A DNA stretch of 64,000 nt, from NCBI RefSeq assembly GCF_030238365.1, contig NZ_JASSOT010000064.1:287357-351356 (forward strand), written 5' to 3'. This document shows positions 1-9,600 of this stretch, piece by piece. Position numbers and translations under genes: made by a program. The first letter of the stretch is position 1. Each line of letters opens with the position of its first letter. The notes beneath the pieces are model-generated. The model made no database searches and was not told where the DNA came from. It saw only the letters and a program-made list of their open reading frames with translations. This stretch comes from Lelliottia wanjuensis (GTDB lineage Bacteria > Pseudomonadota > Gammaproteobacteria > Enterobacterales > Enterobacteriaceae).

Positions 1-516
1 GGCGAGAATTGTTTCGGTGAGTTTCACACGCGGCGGGTTGTCCGGCGCGATGAAGGTTCGCCAGACATCGTTATAGTGGTTAATCAGTACCTGAGCCTCT
101 GCCGCCGGGCGATGAGCGGTGGTGTGCGCGTCCTGTGGGACGGTGATGTGATATCCCCGACTGACACCGTTTTTGATCGTGGTATCGACGCAATAGTCGG
201 TCGCGCAGCCGCAGATGACGAACTGCTTAATATTCAGTTCCGTTAACAACGCGTCCAGCGACGTGCGATAGAACGCATCGCAGGCGGTTTTGGTGACATA
301 AAACGCGCCCTCAGGCTGATGCAGTTCAGGCAGCAGCGCAAAACCTTCGCTCCCCTCTTCCAGCCCGCCCGCCTCGGTATGCTGAATAAAAATGACCGTA
401 TCCGCGCTACGCGTGAGCTGATTGATTCGTGAAACGCATTGCTCGCGCTGAATCCGCGGGGTGGCGAACACACCCTGCTGCATATCGACCACCATGACCA
501 CTCGTTTATCCGACAT
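1..516 (-). CDS. isochorismatase-family cysteine hydrolase (3' end cut by window edge)
   Basis: Reading from an ATG at 516 toward the left edge, the frame stays open for 172 codons and runs off the window, so the C-terminus is missing. The protein begins with a short beta strand ending in VVDMQ, giving Asp11 of the isochorismatase-type catalytic triad. Lys76 lies in VTKTACDAF, and Cys109 in GCATDYCVD is the nucleophile position of the family. These three residues and the Rossmann-like alternation place it in the cysteine hydrolase superfamily (isochorismatases, nicotinamidases and related amidases). The substrate cannot be named from sequence. It is divergent from ampH across about 200 bp. 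No siderophore genes are adjacent, so a role in enterobactin synthesis is not supported. Confidence 0.85.
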   Translation of the reverse strand, partial: MSDKRVVMVVDMQQGVFATPRIQREQCVSRINQLTRSADTVIFIQHTEAGGLEEGSEGFALLPELHQPEGAFYVTKTACDAFYRTSLDALLTELNIKQFVICGCATDYCVDTTIKNGVSRGYHITVPQDAHTTAHRPAAEAQVLINHYNDVWRTFIAPDNPPRVKLTETILA

Positions 517-719
517 CGCCGTCTCCAAAAATTGAGGAACACCTGCTCCTATCATAAGCCCGATGTCACAAAACTGGAGACAGAGTGCAACGAAATTGTT
601 CTTATTTACCCGTGGTTACGTTTTTCACGCTATCGTTATGCAATTCGGCCCATTGCACCGCGCCGTTTAGTAGTATAAATACGCATTACTTCCTTCATTC
701 ACTTCATGGATGCTTTTCG

Positions 720-1877
720 TTGAAACGTTGTCTGCTCTCTTTCGCCGCGCTGTGTGCGGTGAGCCTAACTTCTGTCCAGGCCGCACAGCCGCTGACAGCA
801 CCCGCTTTTGCTTCTGATATTGCAGATCGCTACGCCAATCTTATTTACTACGGCAGTGGCGCAACGGGTATGGCGCTGGTCGTTATTGATGGCAATCAGC
901 GCGTGTTTCGCAGTTTTGGTGAAACACGTCCAGGCAGCAATGTCCACCCACAGCTGGATTCGGTTATCCGCATTGCATCTCTGACTAAGCTGATGACCAG
1001 TGAAATGCTGGTGAAATTGCTGGATCAGGGTGTGGTGAAGCTCAACGATCCGTTAAGCAAATACGCACCGCAAGGCGCCCACGTGCCCACTTATCAGGGT
1101 ACGCCTATCACGCTGGTGAATCTGGCGACCCATACCAGCGCCCTGCCGCGTGAACAGCCCGGCGGCGCGGCGCATCGCCCTGTGTTTGTCTGGCCCACGC
1201 GCGAGCAGCGCTGGAACTATCTGACGACCGCCACGCTGAAATCAGCGCCGGGTGCGCAGGCAGCGTATTCGAATCTGGCGTTTGATCTGCTGGCCGATGC
1301 GCTGTCTACGGCATCGGGTAAGCCTTATACCCAGCTGTTTGAAGAGCAAATTACTCGTCCGCTGGGGATGAAGGACACGACGTTTACCCCATCCCCCGAT
1401 CAGTGCAAACGCCTGATGGTGGCAGAGAAAGGAGCCAGCCCGTGCAATAACACGCTCGCGGCGATTGGCAGCGGCGGGGTTTACTCCACGCCAGGCGATA
1501 TGATGCGCTGGATGCAGCAATTCCTGTCGTCCGATTTCTACGCGCGAAGCAATCAGGCCGACCGTATGCAAACCCTCATCTATAAACGCACACAGCTTCA
1601 TCGCGTGATTGGGATGGATGTCCCGGGCAAAGCCGATGCACTCGGTATGGGCTGGGTTTATATGGCCCCTAAAGATGGACGTCCGGGTATTATTCAGAAA
1701 ACGGGCGGTGGCGGCGGGTTTATCACCTATATGGCCATGATCCCACAGTCGAATGTCGGCGCATTTGTGGTCGTGACCCGCTCGCCAAATACACGATTCA
1801 TCAATATGAGTGACGGTATTAATAATCTTGTCACCGAACTGAGCGAAAACAAAGCTCAGGTCGTTCCCGCTTCCTGA
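720..1877 (+). CDS. ampH: AmpH, penicillin-binding DD-carboxypeptidase/DD-endopeptidase
   Basis: Class C beta-lactamase-fold protein that trims peptidoglycan in the periplasm; E. coli AmpH has DD-carboxypeptidase and DD-endopeptidase activity with weak beta-lactamase activity. The SxxK motif is in ASLTKLM, the YxN motif in AAYSNLAF, and the KTG box in QKTGGGGG. The frame is open further upstream, but I place the start at a TTG at 720: it opens a clean signal peptide (LKRCLLSFAALC..., cleavage after VQA), has GGATG about 9 bases upstream, and gives 385 residues, the length of E. coli AmpH as I recall it. The protein is very close to the E. coli protein along its whole length. It converges on the yaiV-like gene with a 4-bp gap. 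Confidence 0.95.
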   Translation: MKRCLLSFAALCAVSLTSVQAAQPLTAPAFASDIADRYANLIYYGSGATGMALVVIDGNQRVFRSFGETRPGSNVHPQLDSVIRIASLTKLMTSEMLVKLLDQGVVKLNDPLSKYAPQGAHVPTYQGTPITLVNLATHTSALPREQPGGAAHRPVFVWPTREQRWNYLTTATLKSAPGAQAAYSNLAFDLLADALSTASGKPYTQLFEEQITRPLGMKDTTFTPSPDQCKRLMVAEKGASPCNNTLAAIGSGGVYSTPGDMMRWMQQFLSSDFYARSNQADRMQTLIYKRTQLHRVIGMDVPGKADALGMGWVYMAPKDGRPGIIQKTGGGGGFITYMAMIPQSNVGAFVVVTRSPNTRFINMSDGINNLVTELSENKAQVVPAS

Positions 1878-1881
1878 TTGT

Positions 1882-2508
1882 TTAATATTCCGCGGGCAAA
1901 CGGTTGATGCTGACCAGTTTGCCCCGGTTCATATTAATATAATTCCCCTGACGTAATGCCGATAAAACTTCCGCCACGACGGAACGTGAAATACGCGTAC
2001 TTCGCTGAATATGATTCATCACACCGATTTTAGCGCGCAAGCTTTCATCCCATTCCGCCATATCCAACAGCATCGCACGAATCTGACTGTAGGAATTATT
2101 CCCTACTAACTGCATATTTCGCTTCGCTAATATTCGGTTTATCCATGACAGCCAACAAAATGCGTCCTGCCAAAGATCAGATTGCTGAATAAGTTGGCGA
2201 GCTGTTGTCGCGGGAAGATAAAAACCGCTGCTGGATGACTGGGAAATTATCGTATATTTCTGCTGATGCTCCGTCATTCCCGCTGCTAAACCAAATATAA
2301 AAGGGTTAGTTACGATCCCGAGCAGAAGATCGTCTGGTTGACGATGAATAGCCACAATGCCTGTTTGTATAACAAAGGTGTATTGCTCTTTATCGAAGCA
2401 TTCATGATAAATAATATTCTGCGCAGAGGCTTTAAAGGGTGTGCTTTCGGCTTTCAGACAGTGTTCGAGCCGTTTAAATTCAGAAAGGGGTTTCGCATCC
2501 GGGTTCAT
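1882..2508 (-). CDS. yaiV: YaiV-family Crp-like DNA-binding regulator
   Basis: Protein of 208 residues with an N-terminal cyclic-nucleotide-binding-like beta-roll (about 1-130) and a C-terminal helix-turn-helix (about 160-200) containing RISRSVVAEVLSALRQGNYI. The C-terminus (GKLVSINRLPAEY) is nearly the same as E. coli YaiV, and the position between ampH and the hemB-side autotransporter is the same as in E. coli. GAGG lies 5 bases before the ATG. The family is described as a putative DNA-binding regulator with unknown targets; the neighbouring autotransporter on the same strand is an obvious candidate, but that is inference. Residues expected for cAMP contact were not identified, so cAMP binding should not be assumed. 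Confidence 0.88.
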   Translation of the reverse strand: MNPDAKPLSEFKRLEHCLKAESTPFKASAQNIIYHECFDKEQYTFVIQTGIVAIHRQPDDLLLGIVTNPFIFGLAAGMTEHQQKYTIISQSSSSGFYLPATTARQLIQQSDLWQDAFCWLSWINRILAKRNMQLVGNNSYSQIRAMLLDMAEWDESLRAKIGVMNHIQRSTRISRSVVAEVLSALRQGNYINMNRGKLVSINRLPAEY

Positions 2509-2560
2509 TCAGACCTCAAGCTATCCGTACTTATCGGTTCTGTTTCATTATTATCGTTAT

Positions 2561-2590
2561 AAAAAAAGCGGGGAGATCACTCCCCCCGCG
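2561..2590 (-). terminator. Rho-independent terminator of the autotransporter gene
   Basis: Read on the minus strand, a GC-rich stem (GCGGGG pairing with CCCCGC around a short loop) is followed directly by a run of seven T residues. It starts 10 bases after the autotransporter stop codon and lies before the yaiV-like gene, so it separates the two transcription units. Confidence 0.85.
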
Positions 2591-2599
2591 ATTCAGGCA

Positions 2600-5398
2600 T
2601 TACCAGGTATATTTCACACCCAGATTTGCGCCCCAGTTTTGGTCAACATCACCGCCACCGAGATAGTTAGCTTCCGTGTAGGTGCTGAAGTTTTTGGTGA
2701 AGCTGAACTGAGTGCCCAGGCCTACGCGAACAGCAGAGCCTTTCACACCATTGTCGATGCTGTCACCGTTAACGTTCGCATCGTTGCTGGAGTCGTCATA
2801 AACGTACGCCAGGGTGAAGTGCGGAGTCAGGGCCTGATCGCCACCGTAGTTGAAGGTGTAACCCGCATCAATACCCGTTTCATAACGCATGCTGTCGTAT
2901 GACTGACCGTCCATACGCATGTCGTTGCTGAGCTGGTAACTGTCGCCAGACTGGAACAGACCCGACACGGCAGCGTACGGAGTCACATAACCAGAGGTGT
3001 TTGGTTTCCAGTCATAACCCAGTTTCAGACCAAAGCCCCAGGCGTCAGAGGTGGTGTTACCGTCCACGTACTGACCGTTGCTCATGGTTGCGGAGAGATC
3101 GTTATTGAAGCGAGTGTAGTTCAAGGAGCCATCAACAAAGACATTGTTAGCAAAGTACGCGGATGAGTAGATCATCGCCGTCTGGCTATCCTGATCAACC
3201 TGACCAGAGTGATCGCTCACATCGCCTTTTGCGAAGCCTGCCGCACCACCGAGGATCCATTTCGCATTGTTACCGTCAATCTGCGTATCCAGACCGACCA
3301 TCACGCCGTTAACATCCTGATCGTAGTTGATTACGCCGTTATCGCCGTCGAAGTTGCCACCGAAGTAGCTCACCCATGCGCCGCCTTTATCTGCCAGGCC
3401 ATGACGGCTGTTGGTCAGACGGTTGCCCACGGCATCCTGCTCCAGGTTCCAGATATTGGTGTTGGCAGAAGGAATGCTCAGCGCCATGTTGGCGTAGTCA
3501 GTCAGCTCTTCCTGATGCAGAACCACGGTGTCGCCCTGCTGCTGCGCCTGATAGGTATAAGCGCCCAGATCGGCTTTGTTGGCTGCGGTGAAGGTAGCCT
3601 GAGTATCGGCATTGTTGTCATAAACGCGAATGACTTCGTTGCCTTTATAATCAGCAACCTTACCTGCGCCTGTCGCATTATCGATACGCACTTTGTAGTT
3701 GCCAGCGACTTCGCCGTTCACCGCCAGGTGACCGTCGGAGTTCAGCGCAACCACGCCGTAGTCGTATTCAGCTTTGCTCTTATCGTTGGTGGTATTGCGT
3801 GCGTTGTTCAGATCGGAGTTCAGCACATAATCACGGCTGGCCACGTTCAGCACACCGCCATCGGTCAGCACCATTTTGTGGGTATCCACCTGGCCCAGAC
3901 CCAGCGCCAGTTCGGCACCGTTATCCACGGTGATGGTGTTGGCGTAGAGTTCAGCGGTCTCTTCGGTCAGCGCAGCATGGCTGCCACTATCCAGATAGAG
4001 GCTGTTTGTTTTCACGATACCGGCATCACCAATGTTCAGTGATGAGTCGTTGGTCAGCGTGATGCTGTCAGCCTTCAGGCGAGAGCTTTCTACATTGACC
4101 TGAGACTGGTTATTTACCGCCAGCTTATCAATGTTGGAGTCATTACGCGTGTCCCACTCAGACCCATTGTCTAGCGTGACGTTGAACAGGCCGCTCTGAT
4201 AAACCTGATTGCTCAGGATATGATCGTTAATAGTACTGTTAAGAGGATCAGGCCAGATGCTGTTCGGTGACAGAGTCGTCAAGTCAACGCCGGTATAACC
4301 GAGACCATACATTTGTTCAGTGGAGATATGTTCAACCTCTGAAACTGCTGCCCCCACCCACTTGCTGCCGTTGGTTAAGGTGACATCCAGTTTATCGGTA
4401 CCATCCCAGCCATTGGTAGTTGGGTTATAGACGCCATCGTCCGTCGTGTTAGTCGCCGGGTCGCCGTTTACGTAGAAGTTTTTATCGAAGGTGCTCTTAA
4501 ACAGAATATCGCCGGTAACCGTTGAATGATCAAACGTCGCTGTAGTTTGCATCGCGTTGTCAAAGCGGTTATCTGGATCGGTTTGAGTTCCTGATGAAAC
4601 AATTAAAGCCGCATTGTCTTGCGCCGTGGCATTAGTTTCACCGTAGTCACTCGGCTTCGCGCTTTGGCCATAAAAACCGTCGGTTCCAAGATCGCTATAA
4701 GCGCCAGAAGTCAGCACCGAATCTTTAACCACCAGCGTGTCGGTAAAGACGTGGCTGCTATTGGCAACGCCCACAGTACTGTCATAAGGCGTGTTATCCG
4801 GGTAATTATAGCCCTGAGCCAGCGTAATACCCGCTACATGCGAATTATTCTGGATAACGATATCGGACTCAGTGTCCAGCGTAATGGCGTTACCCAGCGC
4901 GTAGGTATCAATATAATGAGTTTCGGTTTTATCACCATTCACTACGTCATAAGCAAAATGCTCATAGGTATCGTTAATGGTGGAATTATCTACCGTCAGG
5001 CTGAAACGATCGTATTGCTTGTGGTCAGTACCGTCCGAGTTCTGAACTTCATTGCAGTAGCCCGGCAGGCACTGGGAAGTGATCATCCCATTGACCTTGC
5101 TGTTAGAAATGCTCAGCGCATTCGCACGGCCATTGATTCCATCGTCCAGGTTGTACGTGGAAATAACACCGTTAACGATCGATTTATTGATAACCGGATA
5201 AATGTCGCCATTGTGCGCGCTGCCTGAGTAATCCCAGTCAGCGTAGCCGTTATACCAGGGGGTTGTAACGGTATTATCGTAACCGTAAGTATTGTACGTG
5301 GTGCCGGAAATATCTTTAGCATTAGCCTGAGAAGCGATAGCCAACGTGCACGCTAATGCAATTTGAGATACAACGAGTTTCTTTTTCCATGTTTGCAT
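2600..5398 (-). CDS. AIDA/EhaB-type autotransporter adhesin (type Va secretion)
   Basis: Outer-membrane autotransporter of 932 residues. It opens with a Sec signal peptide (MQTWKKKLVVSQIALAC..., cleavage after ANA), followed by a long Asn/Asp/Thr-rich passenger (about 27-650) with repeated short beta-strand units typical of a right-handed beta-helix. The last 265 or so residues form an autotransporter beta-barrel (GGAWVSYFGGNFDGD onward) ending in the aromatic YTW. The start is set at 5398, not the earlier in-frame ATG, because GAGGAGG lies just upstream and the signal peptide begins there. The locus corresponds to E. coli yaiT/yaiU (ehaB), broken in K-12 but intact here. Passengers of this kind mediate aggregation, biofilm or matrix binding; the receptor is unknown. 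Confidence 0.9.
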   Translation of the reverse strand: MQTWKKKLVVSQIALACTLAIASQANAKDISGTTYNTYGYDNTVTTPWYNGYADWDYSGSAHNGDIYPVINKSIVNGVISTYNLDDGINGRANALSISNSKVNGMITSQCLPGYCNEVQNSDGTDHKQYDRFSLTVDNSTINDTYEHFAYDVVNGDKTETHYIDTYALGNAITLDTESDIVIQNNSHVAGITLAQGYNYPDNTPYDSTVGVANSSHVFTDTLVVKDSVLTSGAYSDLGTDGFYGQSAKPSDYGETNATAQDNAALIVSSGTQTDPDNRFDNAMQTTATFDHSTVTGDILFKSTFDKNFYVNGDPATNTTDDGVYNPTTNGWDGTDKLDVTLTNGSKWVGAAVSEVEHISTEQMYGLGYTGVDLTTLSPNSIWPDPLNSTINDHILSNQVYQSGLFNVTLDNGSEWDTRNDSNIDKLAVNNQSQVNVESSRLKADSITLTNDSSLNIGDAGIVKTNSLYLDSGSHAALTEETAELYANTITVDNGAELALGLGQVDTHKMVLTDGGVLNVASRDYVLNSDLNNARNTTNDKSKAEYDYGVVALNSDGHLAVNGEVAGNYKVRIDNATGAGKVADYKGNEVIRVYDNNADTQATFTAANKADLGAYTYQAQQQGDTVVLHQEELTDYANMALSIPSANTNIWNLEQDAVGNRLTNSRHGLADKGGAWVSYFGGNFDGDNGVINYDQDVNGVMVGLDTQIDGNNAKWILGGAAGFAKGDVSDHSGQVDQDSQTAMIYSSAYFANNVFVDGSLNYTRFNNDLSATMSNGQYVDGNTTSDAWGFGLKLGYDWKPNTSGYVTPYAAVSGLFQSGDSYQLSNDMRMDGQSYDSMRYETGIDAGYTFNYGGDQALTPHFTLAYVYDDSSNDANVNGDSIDNGVKGSAVRVGLGTQFSFTKNFSTYTEANYLGGGDVDQNWGANLGVKYTW

Positions 5399-5860
5399 TG
5401 AGTCATCCCTCCTCAGGGACGTAAGCAAGTTTGTCCGTCAAAACACAAGTGCAACAAAATATATTGCGGAGCGAATTATGCAGTCTCCATTCAAAAAGGT
5501 TCAATGAATGATTCGATTAAGTCCGTTTCCAGACAATTATGTGCAATAGCCACTGAAAACATTAATAAATAAGCAAAAGACATTATAATTGCAATGAATC
5601 ACAGAATGAGAAAACCTTATTAATTAATATATTTCCATGAGATATAATACTTTGAAAAATACAACCAGGAGAAACAAGAAACACCATGAATAAATTAATG
5701 AAATCGTACGGCTGTCTTTAAATATAAATAGAGCCCCAGCTGCGACATTCCGCGGCACAGACTTCATCACCTCTGCCAGCAAAACCACCACTTTCGTAAA
5801 ACAGCTCAGGGCCATTTCAGGTACAATACTGCCCATTGTTCTCCAGACATCAGGCATCCC
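5399..5860. promoter_or_regulatory. AT-rich divergent intergenic region between autotransporter and hemB
   Basis: This 460-bp gap has no convincing gene. It must hold the promoters of the divergent autotransporter and hemB genes. A TACAAT hexamer at 5822-5827, about 34 bp before the hemB ATG, is a plausible -10 box, but no good -35 box sits at standard spacing. The left two thirds are distinctly AT-rich, as often seen upstream of H-NS-silenced surface genes. Confidence 0.45.
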
Positions 5861-6835
5861 ATGACCGATTTAATTGCACGTCCCCGCCGCCTGCGCAAAT
5901 CCCCTGCGCTGCGCGCTATGTTTGAAGAGACAACACTCAGCTTAAACGACCTGGTGTTGCCGATTTTTGTGGAAGAAGAGATCGATGACTACAAAGCCAT
6001 CGACGCCATGCCAGGCGTGATGCGCATTCCGGAAAAACACCTGGCGCGTGAGATTGAACGCATCGCCAACGCCGGTATCCGCTCGGTGATGACCTTCGGG
6101 ATCTCGCACCATACGGACGCGACCGGCAGCGACGCTCTGAAAGAGAACGGTCTGGTCGCGCGCATGTCCCGCATCTGCAAAGAGGCGGTGCCGGAAATGA
6201 TCGTCATGTCCGACACCTGCTTCTGCGAATACACCTCCCACGGCCACTGCGGCGTACTGTGCGATCACGGCGTGGATAACGACGCAACCCTGATAAACCT
6301 CGGCAAACAGGCAGTGGTTGCCGCCGCAGCCGGCGCCGATTTCATCGCGCCATCGGCGGCGATGGACGGGCAAGTGCAGGCGATTCGCCAGGCGCTGGAC
6401 GCGGCCGGTTTCACCGACACCGCTATCATGTCCTACTCCACCAAATTCGCCTCTTCGTTCTATGGCCCGTTCCGCGAAGCCGCAGGCACGGCGCTGAAGG
6501 GCGATCGCAAAACCTATCAGATGAACCCGCTCAACCGCCGGGAGGCGATCCGCGAATCCCTGCTGGACGAAGCCCAGGGCGCCGATTGCCTGATGGTGAA
6601 ACCTGCCGGGGCGTACCTGGATATCCTGCGCGACATCCGCGAGCGTACCGAGCTGCCGCTGGGTGCCTACCAGGTGAGCGGTGAGTACGCGATGATCAAA
6701 TTCGCCGCACAGGCGGGTGCCATTGACGAAGAGAAAGTGATCCTCGAAAGCCTGGGAGCGATCAAACGCGCCGGTGCGGATCTGATCTTCAGCTACTTCG
6801 CACTCGATCTGGCCGAGAAGAAAATCCTGCGTTAA
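5861..6835 (+). CDS. hemB: HemB, delta-aminolevulinic acid dehydratase (porphobilinogen synthase)
   Basis: Condenses two molecules of 5-aminolevulinate to porphobilinogen, an early step in haem and sirohaem synthesis, in the cytoplasm as an octamer. At 324 residues it matches the bacterial family. The two active-site lysines are at 195 ([10 protein letters not shown]) and 247 (CLMVKPAG); the zinc cysteines are C120, C122 and C130 in the [11 protein letters not shown] block. It is nearly identical to E. coli HemB from the first residue, [10 protein letters not shown], which fixes the start. It is probably monocistronic, since a REP palindrome follows. Confidence 0.98.
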   Translation: MTDLIARPRRLRKSPALRAMFEETTLSLNDLVLPIFVEEEIDDYKAIDAMPGVMRIPEKHLAREIERIANAGIRSVMTFGISHHTDATGSDALKENGLVARMSRICKEAVPEMIVMSDTCFCEYTSHGHCGVLCDHGVDNDATLINLGKQAVVAAAAGADFIAPSAAMDGQVQAIRQALDAAGFTDTAIMSYSTKFASSFYGPFREAAGTALKGDRKTYQMNPLNRREAIRESLLDEAQGADCLMVKPAGAYLDILRDIRERTELPLGAYQVSGEYAMIKFAAQAGAIDEEKVILESLGAIKRAGADLIFSYFALDLAEKKILR

Positions 6836-6844
6836 TACGCCGGT

Positions 6845-6880
6845 GTGCCGGGTAGCGGTTTCGCCCTACCCGGCCTGCAT
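6845..6880. repeat. REP palindrome downstream of hemB
   Basis: GCCGGGTAG and CTACCCGGC form an inverted repeat around a small loop, followed by the CTGCAT tail. This is the typical enterobacterial REP (repetitive extragenic palindrome) and probably protects the 3' end of the hemB transcript. Confidence 0.8.
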
Positions 6881-6966
6881 TCCCACCCCACTAAACTTCA
6901 CCGAACTGCAATACAAACGACATCTGGAACTTCTACTGTCTGGGCAAGAGGACAGGAGAAACCACT

Positions 6967-8670
6967 ATGTTTAGTCTCGATAGCGTTCTTGATGATCTTT
7001 GGCCTCAGGCGAGGCCCGCACCCTGGCAAAAAAGCCTGTTAAAACGACTGTTTTACGAAGAAGAGTTTCAGCAGTTCGCCGCAAAAAACCGCCACCTGAA
7101 AGGACTCGACATGGTGGAGCAGGTTCTGGAACATCTGGATATTCTCTGCACCACCTCCGCGCACGATCTCGAACAAATCCCCGAACACGGTCCACTGGTG
7201 ATTATCGCCAACCACCCCACCGGCACGCTGGATGGCCTGGCACTGCTGTATGCAGTTTCCCGCGTCCGTCGGGATGTCAAAGTGGTCACCAACCGGATGC
7301 TGACGCACCTTGAACCACTCAGCTCACTGTTTATCCCGGTGGATAACATGGGTGGTAAAACAGCGAAATCGTCGCTCTTACAGATGGAAAACCACCTGCA
7401 AGACGGCGGCGTGCTGATCTTCTTCCCGGCGGGCGAAGTCTCGCGCCCGACGCGCAAAGGGATCCGCGATAAAAAGTGGCATTCCGGCTTTATCAAACTG
7501 GCCAGCAAGCTGCGAGCGCCGCTGCTGCCGGTCCATATTCAGGCGCACAACAGCCTGCTGTTTTATGCCAGCACGCTGGTCTCGCCGACGCTCTCGATGC
7601 TGCTGCTCATGCAGCAGATGTTCCGGCGTCGTCACAGCACCTTGCCGATCAAAATCGGCCAGCAGATTGCCTTTAGCCACTGGTTTAGCGCCTCCCTTTC
7701 GTCGCGTGACATGGCCGAGCGGTGCCGCCAGCACGTGATCCGTCTTGGCAAGGGATTGCCGGGCCTGTTCAAAACCCAGTGCGCCATCGCCCGTCCGGAA
7801 GACAGAGCGACACTGAAACGCGAGCTGGCGCAGACCGAATGCCTCGGTAAAACCGCTGATGGCAAAGGGATTTATCTGTGGCAACGCAACGGGCAAGAGG
7901 ATGCGCCGCTTCTGCGCGAGCTGGGACGCTTACGTGAGATCGCCTTTCGCGCCGTCGATGAGGGGAGCGGCAAACGCCGCGACACCGACGGCTATGACGA
8001 TGACTATCTGCATCTGATTTTGTGGGATGAAGAGGATCTGGAGATCGTCGGCGCTTACCGCTTTATGCCGACCGCCCGACAGATCGAACAGCGCGGGCTG
8101 GACGGCCTGTACAGCTATAGCCTCTTCCACTACGACGACAACATGCAGGACGTGCTGGAGCACGGCATTGAACTGGGCCGCAGTTTTATTCAGCCGCGCT
8201 ACTGGGGCCGTCGGGGTCTGGATTATCTCTGGTCCGGGATTGGGGCGTATCTGGCGCGCTATCCGCAGTATCGCTATCTGTTCGGCCCGGTCTCGATTTC
8301 CGGCGGGCTACCTCCCGACGCGCGGGACCTGCTGGTGGCGTTTTACCGCCTGTGGTTCCCGGCAAGTCATCCTCTGGCCGCGTCGCGTCAGCCTTATCCG
8401 GCGTCGTTACCCGACGTGCTGGCGCAGTTTGGCGGCGTGGATTATGTCGAGGATCTGACAAAGCTGAAATCCCTGCTCGGCAATCTGGGCTGCGGCATCC
8501 CCCCGCTCTACAAGCAGTATTCCGAACTATGCGAGCCCGGCGGCGTGCAGTTTATCGATTTCGGCAGCGATCCGGCGTTCAACAACTGCGTGGATGGGCT
8601 GGTGCTGGTGGATTTATGCTATCTGAAGGCGAACCGGTATCAGCGGTATATAGAGGTGCATTTGCGGTGA
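6967..8670 (+). CDS. olsF: OlsF-like bifunctional acyltransferase (probable ornithine-lipid synthase)
   Basis: Protein of 567 residues with two acyltransferase parts. The N-terminal half carries a PlsC-like signature, NHPTGTLDG at 82-90 (His83 and Asp89, the H-x5-D form of this subgroup), and FPAGEVSRP as the second acyl-acceptor block. The C-terminal half (about 270-567) resembles OlsB/hemolysin-like GNAT acyl-ACP N-acyltransferases (ELGRLREIAFRAVDEGSG, LHLILWDEED, ELGRSFIQ). This architecture matches OlsF of Serratia, where the C-terminal domain N-acylates ornithine and the N-terminal domain O-acylates the lyso-lipid. AGGAGA before the ATG fixes the start. It lies between hemB and tauD, where E. 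coli has no such gene. The specific substrate (ornithine versus another amino acid) is inferred. Confidence 0.78.
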   Translation: MFSLDSVLDDLWPQARPAPWQKSLLKRLFYEEEFQQFAAKNRHLKGLDMVEQVLEHLDILCTTSAHDLEQIPEHGPLVIIANHPTGTLDGLALLYAVSRVRRDVKVVTNRMLTHLEPLSSLFIPVDNMGGKTAKSSLLQMENHLQDGGVLIFFPAGEVSRPTRKGIRDKKWHSGFIKLASKLRAPLLPVHIQAHNSLLFYASTLVSPTLSMLLLMQQMFRRRHSTLPIKIGQQIAFSHWFSASLSSRDMAERCRQHVIRLGKGLPGLFKTQCAIARPEDRATLKRELAQTECLGKTADGKGIYLWQRNGQEDAPLLRELGRLREIAFRAVDEGSGKRRDTDGYDDDYLHLILWDEEDLEIVGAYRFMPTARQIEQRGLDGLYSYSLFHYDDNMQDVLEHGIELGRSFIQPRYWGRRGLDYLWSGIGAYLARYPQYRYLFGPVSISGGLPPDARDLLVAFYRLWFPASHPLAASRQPYPASLPDVLAQFGGVDYVEDLTKLKSLLGNLGCGIPPLYKQYSELCEPGGVQFIDFGSDPAFNNCVDGLVLVDLCYLKANRYQRYIEVHLR

Positions 8671-8675
8671 TTTTT

Positions 8676-8745
8676 CGCCCGGTGGCGCTGCGCTTACCGG
8701 GCCTACAAAACCGTAGGTCGGGTAAGGCGTAGCCGCCACCCGACG
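8676..8745. repeat. pair of REP units (BIME-like) between olsF-like gene and tauD
   Basis: Two palindromic units lie in opposite orientation: GCCCGGTGGCGC...GCGCTTACCGGGC at about 8677-8706, and GTCGGGTAAGGCG...CGCCACCCGAC at about 8715-8744. They lie between two convergent genes and may serve as a bidirectional mRNA end or stabiliser. Confidence 0.8.
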
Positions 8746-8748
8746 CCC

Positions 8749-9600
8749 TTACCCCGCACGATAAAACGGCTTATCCCCCAAAATCGTCGCCCGCTGCATA
8801 ATCCTGCGCTGCGGCAGGTAATCCGCATTGGCGTAATGCTGCGTCACGCGGTTATCCCAGATCGCCAGATCGTTTTGCTGCCAGCGCCAGCGCACCTGGA
8901 ACTCCGGTTTCGTGATATGCGCAAACAGGAACCCTAACAGCGCCTCGCTCTCTTTCTCGGCCAGATCCACAATCCGCGTGGTAAATCCTTCGTTGACGAA
9001 CAGCGCCTGTTTGCCCGTCACCGGATGGGTGCGCACCACCGGATGCAGCAGCGGCGGGTGTTTCGCCACCGCCTCCTGCCAGCGCTGATGCTCTTCCTCG
9101 CTTTTGCGGTACTTATATTCCTGGAAAGATTTCTTGAAATCGTGCTCCGCGCGCAAACCGCTCAGCAGCTGTTTAAGCGGGGCTGACAGCGCATCAAACG
9201 CCGCAATCCCGCTGGTCCACAGCGTATCGCCCCCGGTATCCGGCAGCAGCTTGGCCGCCAGAATCGCGCCTGCGGGCGGCGTCTCGATAAAGGTCACATC
9301 GGTGTGCCAGTTGTCGTTATCCGGCGGATTATCGTTGTGGGTATCCAGCACGATAATCTCCTCCACCCCTTCGGCATGCGGATAGACCGGGTGAATGTGC
9401 AGATCGCCAAAACGCAGCGCCAGGGCGCGTTGCTGGTGCGGCGTCACCGCCTGCTCGCGCAGGAACACCACCTGATGGCGCAGCACCGCGTGATACAGCT
9501 GCTCAAACTGGTTGTCACTCAGCGGGCGCGTCACGTCGAGGCCCGAAATTTGCGCGCCAATGTACGGCCCCAGCGGGGTAATGGTCAGACGTTCACTCAT
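8749..9600 (-). CDS. tauD: TauD, taurine dioxygenase
   Basis: Fe(II)/2-oxoglutarate-dependent dioxygenase that hydroxylates taurine, releasing sulfite for sulfur assimilation and aminoacetaldehyde. It has 283 residues, the length of E. coli TauD. The iron ligands are present: H99 and D101 in NWHTDVTF, and H255 in NRVTQHYAN; R270, which binds 2-oxoglutarate, is also there. It is the last gene of tauABCD and overlaps tauC by four bases (ATGA), so translation is coupled. Confidence 0.97.
   Translation of the reverse strand: MSERLTITPLGPYIGAQISGLDVTRPLSDNQFEQLYHAVLRHQVVFLREQAVTPHQQRALALRFGDLHIHPVYPHAEGVEEIIVLDTHNDNPPDNDNWHTDVTFIETPPAGAILAAKLLPDTGGDTLWTSGIAAFDALSAPLKQLLSGLRAEHDFKKSFQEYKYRKSEEEHQRWQEAVAKHPPLLHPVVRTHPVTGKQALFVNEGFTTRIVDLAEKESEALLGFLFAHITKPEFQVRWRWQQNDLAIWDNRVTQHYANADYLPQRRIMQRATILGDKPFYRAG

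Noticed and set aside
1..516. Siderophore-pathway isochorismatase (EntB-like)
   Set aside because: Only the general hydrolase fold is supported. No aryl carrier domain or ent genes are visible in the window.
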